Positions 58,540-64,000 of a stretch of 64,000 nucleotides of DNA are shown here, in pieces. Made by a program: the position numbers and the translations under genes. This stretch comes from Mactra quadrangularis (taxonomy: Eukaryota; Mollusca; Bivalvia; Venerida; Mactridae): assembly GCA_025267735.1 (NCBI GenBank), contig CM046308.1, positions 37,747,267-37,811,266 of the forward strand. Direction: 5' to 3'. How positions within the stretch are numbered: the first letter of the stretch is position 1; the number at the start of each line of letters is the position of its first letter. A model generated the notes under the pieces. The model was not told the origin of the DNA, did no database searches, and saw only the letters and a list, made by a program, of their open reading frames with translations.

Positions 58540-58790
58540 TTTTGGTCATTTTACGACGTCCAGCGCTCCTAACCTAGCTTCCCTGGACCCTGTCTATAAC
58601 CAGTACTCGCCTACCCTTCCACAAGGTCAGAAACTTCTCCATATACCTTGTTAATAGAGGAAAATTGATATCAATGTCAAATTTTCATGGAAGGTTATAA
58701 CCTCTCGAGGTGAGATTCAAACCCATACCCCCTTCAGGTCATTAGATTCCAAATCCTGGTGCATTACCAACTGTGCTATTGACCCTGGTT
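58540..58790 (-). mobile_element. SINE family B, minus strand
   Basis: TCATTTTACGACGTCCAGCG, CTATAACCAGTACTCGCC, GAAACTTCTCCATATACC and a decayed head (ACCAACTGTGCTATTGACC). Tail end truncated; no TSD found. Confidence 0.85.
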
Positions 58791-58920
58791 GGAATCTCCT
58801 GATTCCTTTTAGATCAGCCTATGCACTTGCAAGTTGCATCTGGTTACATCCACTTTGTGCTTAGGTTAGCTAAAACTGAAAACTTGTACCTGAAAATGTC
58901 AGGATTAGCATCAGCAACCA

Positions 58921-59195
58921 TGGGCCGATCCAAGATTTTTTCTAGGGGGTCCGAACTTATCGGGAGGACCTCTAAATTTTAATACATGTAGCAACAGCCT
59001 GGGGCAGATCGTTTTTTTCTAGGGGGGTCCGAATTTTTTCTAGGGGGTGGGTCCAAACTTTCGAACCACAGCCACATTATACACTGCTTGCAGAATAATG
59101 CAACATATTAATATAAAACAAAAACCATTAAATCTATGCACTGAGAAAAATTGGTTTATGTTACTTAAGACCCCCCCCCCCCGCTGGATCCGTCT
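58921..59195 (+). mobile_element. Poly-C MITE, copy 1
   Basis: Begins GGGCCGATCCAAGATTTTTT and CTAGGGGGGTCCGAA, with the interior TTCGAACCACAGCCACATTA and AAAACCATTAAATCTATGCA, and ends in a poly-C run (59170-59183) then GCTGGATCCGTCTATG. Ends are imperfect inverted repeats. Inverted copy at 62079-62367. Confidence 0.8.
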
Positions 59196-59507
59196 ATGCT
59201 TTCCTTGCCACTCGCTGGACTGGTCTATGAACGTAATAATTCGTATATGTTCATTCAAGGTAAATGTTTCAATCAAATAAAAACATCAAATGAAAAAGTA
59301 CAAATTACAATGCCAAATAACAGTACTGGATGATTATTCGAACAGTACGTCAGCAGGCCAGGCCTAGCCAGGCACATGGCACGAGCATTCTCACTTCTAA
59401 ACATAAAACTCGTCAAATATCACAAACAATCAGTTCGAGTAAAGAAATCAAGCATGTCAAATTAAGAAATTATGCAATATGTGATAAAAATGGGTATAAA
59501 AACTTAC

Positions 59508-59700
59508 CGAGAATCATTAAATCCGTCCAAATACAGGAAAAACGAGCTGAACTATCCACGCGGTCATGGCGAGGACGCCGCAGAAATTCAAAAGGCCCGA
59601 CGCGCTTGAGAAATTTAGCAGGTTCAGCCCATTGTTCAGCCAATCAAATTCAAGCTATAAATAACATTTTTTTTCGGGAATGCACGGATATAACCGAGTA
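59508..59700 (-). promoter_or_regulatory. Candidate 5' untranslated exon and promoter, minus strand
   Basis: Reading the minus strand, a CpG-richer segment (GCGCGTCGGGCC, GCGGCGTCCTCGCC) in AT-rich DNA ends at a consensus donor, CTCG then GTAAGTTTTT, at 59508/59507. Upstream are TTATTTATAG and an inverted CCAAT (GATTGGCTG). The first ATG in the exon opens only a 16-codon frame, so this would be 5' UTR. It lies upstream, on the same strand, of the exon candidates at 51-34 kb, but I cannot link them. The plus-strand 123-codon frame over it is judged accidental. Confidence 0.4.
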
Positions 59701-59701
59701 A

Positions 59702-60095
59702 AAACGATTAGACCATTAGTAGAACGATCGGAATGTTCCGGTATTTTCCGCTGCGAGCCTTAAATTAATTTTTTCAATAACAAATAAAAAATATTAATTA
59801 ATTCATTAATTTGCCTCAAACTGTCACTTTTATTTAAATATCAAAATCCATTCTTATTTTAACTTATATTACAATATCAAACAGTTGTGTAATAAAACCG
59901 GTTTTACCGGTAAGGGCCTTCAATACGCATAGAACGGTTTTCACGTGCAGAGCCTCGATTTAGAATTAATTTGTTTTGTATACTGTTTGAAAAAGATATG
60001 CATCTTGTTTTTTCTAATCTGGAAATGTCCGTCACACTTGATATCTTCCCTAACAAGTTATATTTTCATCTGCATCGACTGTTTGAAGTATGGGA
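59702..60095. other. Unassigned
   Basis: Contains a short AACCGGTTTTACCGGTAA palindromic patch near 59898. Otherwise nothing recognised. Confidence 0.35.
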
Positions 60096-60104
60096 TTATT
60101 TTAA

Positions 60105-60243
60105 AGTCGTGTCAACACAATATTAGTTATTTTACGATGGCCAGCGCATCCAGCCTTGTTTTCCTGGACCAGTGTCTAAACCTGGCTCCGGTACTTCGAA
60201 TCCCCGGCGCATTGCCAACTGCGCTACAGATCCGGGTTTACGA
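60105..60243 (-). mobile_element. SINE family B with internal deletion
   Basis: Tail and proximal body (GTCAACACAATATTAGTTAT, CCTGGACCAGTGTCTA) are joined directly to the head (CTTCGAATCCCCGGCGC, CAACTGCGCTACAGATC). About 150 bp of body is lost. Confidence 0.8.
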
Positions 60244-60461
60244 ACAAATTTAAGACAACCTTCATCGTAAATTCATTTACCATAGAAGGTCGTAAGATCA
60301 AAATACATATTTATGATAAGATATTCAGATAGTAAACAACATTTTGCATTATATACACTCAGTAGGAATAGATAGGCATATAAACGTATCGTACATTTTA
60401 TGATCGGTTACTACTTTTAACCTAAGATGATTTTTTCTTGCAGCATCTTAATTCCAATTAA

Positions 60462-60550
60462 GACGTCGTGGCCCTGGTCAAATTGTTAATTATTGGTTCC
60501 AATTCCTTTTACGTGTCGACCTGGCTTCAAATCCTGATCGCGATACGTTA
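60462..60550 (+). mobile_element. Degraded tRNA-like SINE head
   Basis: GTGGCCCTGGTCAAATTGTT and GGCTTCAAATCC resemble boxes A and B, but spacing and sequence are decayed. Confidence 0.35.
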
Positions 60551-60554
60551 CCAT

Positions 60555-61030
60555 TTCACTTTGACTTAACTGCAGATTTTATTTTATTGTATGTGCTAGC
60601 TAGTGATGGTCAGTTAACAGAATAAAACTAGTGACTAGTAGTCCGTTGAACTGGTCGCGAACATGTTGCTTAAAAGTTGATGAAAGCAACAGCAAATATC
60701 AGATCTAAACAATACAAAAGCCAACTAAACATCGTCTGCTAGATTTCCATAACGCCTAAACTTTTCCATGAAGAATATTGATAGATTCATTGGGTGAGGT
60801 CAAGTCAGTGCATTCGTCCGTCAATGGGCGGAAACTATTCGGGGGATACCGTAAACTACTGTCATGTAAAATGAGTAAGCCAACAATTTAAAAATACGCA
60901 CTATAAGGGTGCGTCTAGTTAAAGTTGTAGTAAGTGCACGTGAAATCCATGGATTTAAAATCGCAAACTATATTTATCAATGTGACATTTTAAGATTAAT
61001 GTGGGTCAAACAATAAAACATAGGCAAATC
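60555..61030. other. Unassigned
   Basis: Nothing supported. Confidence 0.35.
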
Positions 61031-61250
61031 CAGCAGCGTGTTCAATTACCCAAAACGTTCCGAAACGTTCGGTAACGTTAGGATCGGGACAACTCAACCC
61101 AAAGACAGCTCAACCCGAGACAACTCAATCCCCAACAAACGGGTTGAGTTGTCTCAACTTTGGATTGAGTATCCATGGGTTGAGTTGTCTACGGGTTGAG
61201 TTGTCCCGTATTCGTTACGTTCGCTAACTGTCGTTACTGAACACGCTGCA
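61031..61250. mobile_element. Palindromic GTTGAGTTGTC element, complete
   Basis: Ends CAGCGTGTTCAATTACC and, reverse-complemented, CAGCGTGTTCAGTAACG are inverted repeats; CAG abuts both sides, a possible 3-bp target duplication. The interior is a fan of inverted copies of GGGTTGAGTTGTC, at least three direct and three inverted. Half of a related element lies at 15075-15177, and AACGTTCG-rich relatives at 29489-29575. No coding region. Confidence 0.85.
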
Positions 61251-61400
61251 GGATTTTTTTTCCAATTTCTGTTTTTAGTCACCATTTTGTGCGATAACAT
61301 GAATACACCATATATTATTTGAAAATGGAACGTATCATTTATCTTAAGTTGGTATTTTTCAATATATTTTGTTTAAGATAATTGACAGTTTATTCGAAAA

Positions 61401-61797
61401 CAATCTCCGTAAACAGATATCCTGTATAGCATTGTCGTACAGGACCTCTACTGTCTCCGAGGAAGGTCACGTCGATATGAACTTTGTGTCGACCAATCAA
61501 TGCGTAGCTTTCATCTAGACGAAACACTATTAATAACATTTTGATTTCGTAATTTCTATTTTATGACCAAGGTTGGCAAGCTAATTTAACAGCGGTATTA
61601 TTCACAGTCTGCGATTGGACGGCTCATTTCAAATTGCGTGACGTAGACGATGTAAACAAGTTACGTATCATAACAATCTCGTCATGAATACTATGGTGAC
61701 AGAAGGTCACCTGAACGTGACCTTCCTTTGAGAAAGACCAGATCTAAATTAGCGAGTAGGCGAGCGAAAAATTTTAGATCGGGTTTTAATCAGATTG
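61401..61797 (-). mobile_element. Non-autonomous DNA transposon with exact 9-bp TSD, copy 2
   Basis: A 397-bp inverted copy of 15662-16064, flanked by ATTCGAAAA at 61392-61400 and 61798-61806. The inner blocks GTGTCGACCAATCAATGCGT, TTGCGTGACGTAGACGATGT and AGGTCACCTGAACGTGACCT match the first copy. No transposase. Confidence 0.92.
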
Positions 61798-62078
61798 ATT
61801 CGAAAAGGATGTCTCAGACTCTTGTAGTTTTAGTACATTCCAAAGTCCAATGATATGGTATTTGGAGTACTCGCTTTTACTGATAAACCCATGTGTGGTA
61901 GTTTTATTGGTAACAAAACTAAGTAAAGAAAAACGGGTTCATTTATAAGACTTTCGACAAGTTTCGAGTTGCCTGCCCTTGATTCTCGGTTCTTTGTAAA
62001 GTTTTAGTTATAGTATTTAATACGACAGTCGCTTCAGGACAGTTGTTTTATCATTACTTGCTTCGCTATCAACAACAT

Positions 62079-62367
62079 AGGCCGATCTAGCGGGGTAGGT
62101 CAGGGTGTCCGAACATCTACCCCCTTTAAAATTTCCAATATCTACCTGTCCATTAGTGTATTTCTTGACTGTAAGTCATTTTTAAGCAGCATGAAGCAAT
62201 TTTTAATGGATAGATGCATAGATTTAATGGTTTTGTAGTTTTTGTTATAAATAGGTTGCATTAATCTGCAGAATGTGTATAATGTGGTTGTGGTTCGAAA
62301 ATTTAACCCCCCCCCCCCCCTAGAAAAAGTTCGGACCCCCTAGAAAAAATCCTGAACCCGGCCCTGA
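62079..62367 (-). mobile_element. Poly-C MITE, copy 2 (inverted)
   Basis: Reverse-complement relative of 58921-59195: starts AGGCCGATCTAGCGGGG, contains TGCATAGATTTAATGGTTTT and TAATGTGGTTGTGGTTCGAA, a poly-C run at 62309-62322, and ends CTAGAAAAAATCCTGAACCC then GGCCC. Confidence 0.8.
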
Positions 62368-62439
62368 ACAATAACCAGAAAACTTCTTTCTCCAAAAAGA
62401 TTATACTCATAGAATTTCAAAGGAAGGATGTAAAGCTGT

Positions 62440-62506
62440 CGCGACCGGAATCTAAACCCAACCCCGGATTCGAATTCATGCACTAAACCACTGCGCTACG
62501 GTGGCA
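62440..62506 (-). mobile_element. tRNA-like SINE head, unassigned family
   Basis: Minus strand: CCGTAGCGCAGTGGTTTAGT (box A region) and GGGTTTAGATTCCGG (box B-like). No body of families A-D follows. Confidence 0.5.
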
Positions 62507-62509
62507 TTG

Positions 62510-62955
62510 TGCGAGATTACGTACTTAAAAGGCAGATAACCCAGACTAAAGTAACTTTGCCGCCCATGAATTTTATCTACTTACTTAAAATGAAGCTATT
62601 GGTCGATTTTAACCAATCAAATTTTATAGTGTATCTTATCAACACACGGTTGGCCGCCTTTCTACGAAAATACAATGTATGCGATAAGTTATATTATTTC
62701 ATTTGTATGTAAAATTCAATGTTAACTATTCTATATACGCATGACTGTAACATAACAGAACAAGCAATTTTAGTCTATGATAGTCAATCGAAGAGTAAAT
62801 CTAGTTTAAGATATAAGAACTTGGATTTAAGTGATTTAAACAAATTTGGTATTGGACTTTATTTACTTGGAATAGTACATGTACCAATTCTTTGGTAAGT
62901 ATGTTTTATATATTCGTGTTATCAACCATTTTTTTTTCTATCATATAAACTTATA
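62510..62955. other. Unassigned
   Basis: A 67-codon plus frame at 62509-62712 has no supporting evidence. Nothing else seen. Confidence 0.35.
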
Positions 62956-62956
62956 C

Positions 62957-63491
62957 TCGACCATGGTCTGTAGTGCAGTCTGTAGCGCGTTAGGATTTTG
63001 AATCTAGTTTGCCGAAGTTAGTGCGGGTTTGAATCCCAACCGGGCGGTTATAGCTTTCCACGAAAAATTTACAATATTGATATTTTCCTCCATTAATAAG
63101 ATATATGGAAAAGTTGCTGGATTCGTTGAAGGGAATGTGCCCAGATAGCAGTGAGGTGTTGGGCCAACGCATAGTTGTTTGTTTACCTAACGAATGAAGC
63201 AAACATTGGACCAACTTCATTTTTTCTTATCGGCTCCACGTTTGCCCATCCGTTGGCTCAGCGTTGGCTCAACAGAGGTTTTACGTGCGTAAGACGTTAG
63301 ATCCGATGTGCAAAATAAGGTGTGCCAACTACGATTATACTACATGCTGCAACATAAACCCTTCGTTTGCCCAAAGGACGTCTGCTGTGTGGGTTAGTTC
63401 TGGTTATAGACTATATGGTCCAGTAAAGCTAGGTTAGGTGAGCTGGTCCCCGTTAAATGACCTACATTGTGCTGACACGGCGTTATAAAAA
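62957..63491 (+). mobile_element. SINE family B split by a DNA transposon, ~12-bp TSD
   Basis: Flanks ATAAACTTATAC (62945-62956) and ATAAACATATAC (63492-63503) differ at one base. The head (TGTAGTGCAGTCTGTAGCGCG, GGGTTTGAATCCC) and body up to GAAGGGAATGTG are followed by ~264 bp of foreign DNA. The body then resumes with AGTTCTGGTTATAGACTATA and the tail CCTACATTGTGCTGACACGG. Confidence 0.88.
63139..63402. mobile_element. Small TIR element inserted in SINE B
   Basis: CCCAGATAGCAG at the left and CTGCTGTGTGGG at the right are inverted repeats (10 of 12). The interior has several GTTGGCTCA/GTTGGGCCAAC-like blocks near 63158-63270. The host SINE sequence is continuous across the insertion apart from two extra bases. 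No coding frame. Confidence 0.75.
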
Positions 63492-63503
63492 ATAAACATA
63501 TAC

Positions 63504-63800
63504 GTGAATGAATGTTGCACCCATTCTGTGTTTATCATAGCATAACCACAAATTGTCAATCATGTTAAAACAGGATGCGGTTTTCAATGTGGTTTTTTTA
63601 CGGGGCAATATATTATACTTTTGAATACTTTAACTTACATGACAAATCTTTTGTTTGCCTTGTTAATAAACAAACGTCGATTAATTCAGTAAACCTTCGC
63701 TATATAGACCATTTTGGTCATTGCAAAATCATGAGATGTTTGACTATTTTTAAGTCTAAAATGCTTTACTTGAAACAAAATGACAACATTTATTCATTTT
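63504..63800. other. Unassigned
   Basis: A plus-strand 78-codon frame (63575-63811) runs into the next SINE; no support as a gene. Confidence 0.35.
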
Positions 63801-63802
63801 GT

Positions 63803-64000
63803 TCGGTTTAACGCCATAGCAACACATTGTATTGGTCATATAACAGCGTCCAGCGCACCTAACCTAGCATTTCTGGACCCTTTTCTATAACCAGTAGGCC
63901 TACTCACCTACCCTTCCACAAGGCTGGAAACTTCTTCATATACCTTATTAATGGAGGAAAATTGACAGTAATGTAAATTTTCTTGGAGGGGTATAACCTC
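63803..64000 (-). mobile_element. SINE with B body and A-like tail, cut by window end
   Basis: The first ~50 bp (TTTAACGCCATAGCAACACA, GGTCATATAACAGCG) match the family A tail more closely than B. From CCAGCGCACCTAACCTAG onward it is family B body. The tRNA head lies beyond the window. Confidence 0.85.

Noticed and set aside
59330..59701. 123-codon plus-strand frame
   Set aside because: Composition is irregular, it matches no family, and it overlaps a better-supported minus-strand 5' exon candidate.

Overview
This is nuclear DNA from a eukaryote, most likely a bivalve mollusc. The evidence is a low overall G+C content, very low gene density, hundreds of tRNA-derived SINE bases per 10 kb, many non-autonomous DNA transposons, an isolated NHL beta-propeller gene of the kind expanded in bivalve TRIM-like families, and the recurring 11-mer AAGGGAGATAA, which I associate with molluscan intergenic DNA. 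The phylum is an inference. No rRNA gene, functional-looking tRNA gene, CRISPR array or prokaryotic operon was seen.

The only complete convincing protein gene is an intronless 320-residue six-bladed NHL-type propeller at 22601-23563 (+). Two transposon-derived coding relics are clear. One is a minus-strand hAT-type transposase pseudogene (27080-28973), itself interrupted by two different SINEs. The other is the C-terminal end of a non-LTR reverse transcriptase (57905-58270, +). On the minus strand between 34 and 60 kb there are several short exon candidates with good splice signals. The best pair (48976-49037 joined to 47578-47670) is phase-compatible and ends in a stop. A CpG-richer 5'-exon candidate with a consensus donor lies at 59508-59700.

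Layout. 1-21 kb: AT-rich intergenic DNA with a 109-bp tandem repeat, a TIR element (3.1-3.5 kb), an ~0.8-kb-offset duplication (13-14 kb), SINE relics, a 9-bp-TSD transposon (15.66-16.06 kb) and a ~1.04-kb tandem array (17.5-20 kb). 21-30 kb: a second copy of the 3-kb TIR element, the NHL gene, a TA-flanked MITE, degenerate tandem units, the hAT pseudogene and a 221-bp duplicated promoter/ATG unit. 30-38 kb: SINEs, a 67-bp satellite (30.84-32.35 kb), a ~150-165-bp repeat, a 20-bp minisatellite with an inverted counterpart and a 122-bp tandem. 38-53 kb: nested SINEs, several MITEs, a dense GAACAGTTC palindromic foldback element, a hAT-type MITE with an exact 8-bp TSD, and the exon candidates. 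53-57.3 kb: a higher-order duplication with two arrays of a 49-bp minisatellite. 57-64 kb: the LINE relic, poly-C MITEs in opposite orientations, the second 9-bp-TSD transposon and SINEs, one split by another element.

Three SINE families with different tRNA-like heads share a related 3' tail, which suggests a common LINE partner. Many insertions still carry recognisable target-site duplications, so the window records a layered history of transposition.
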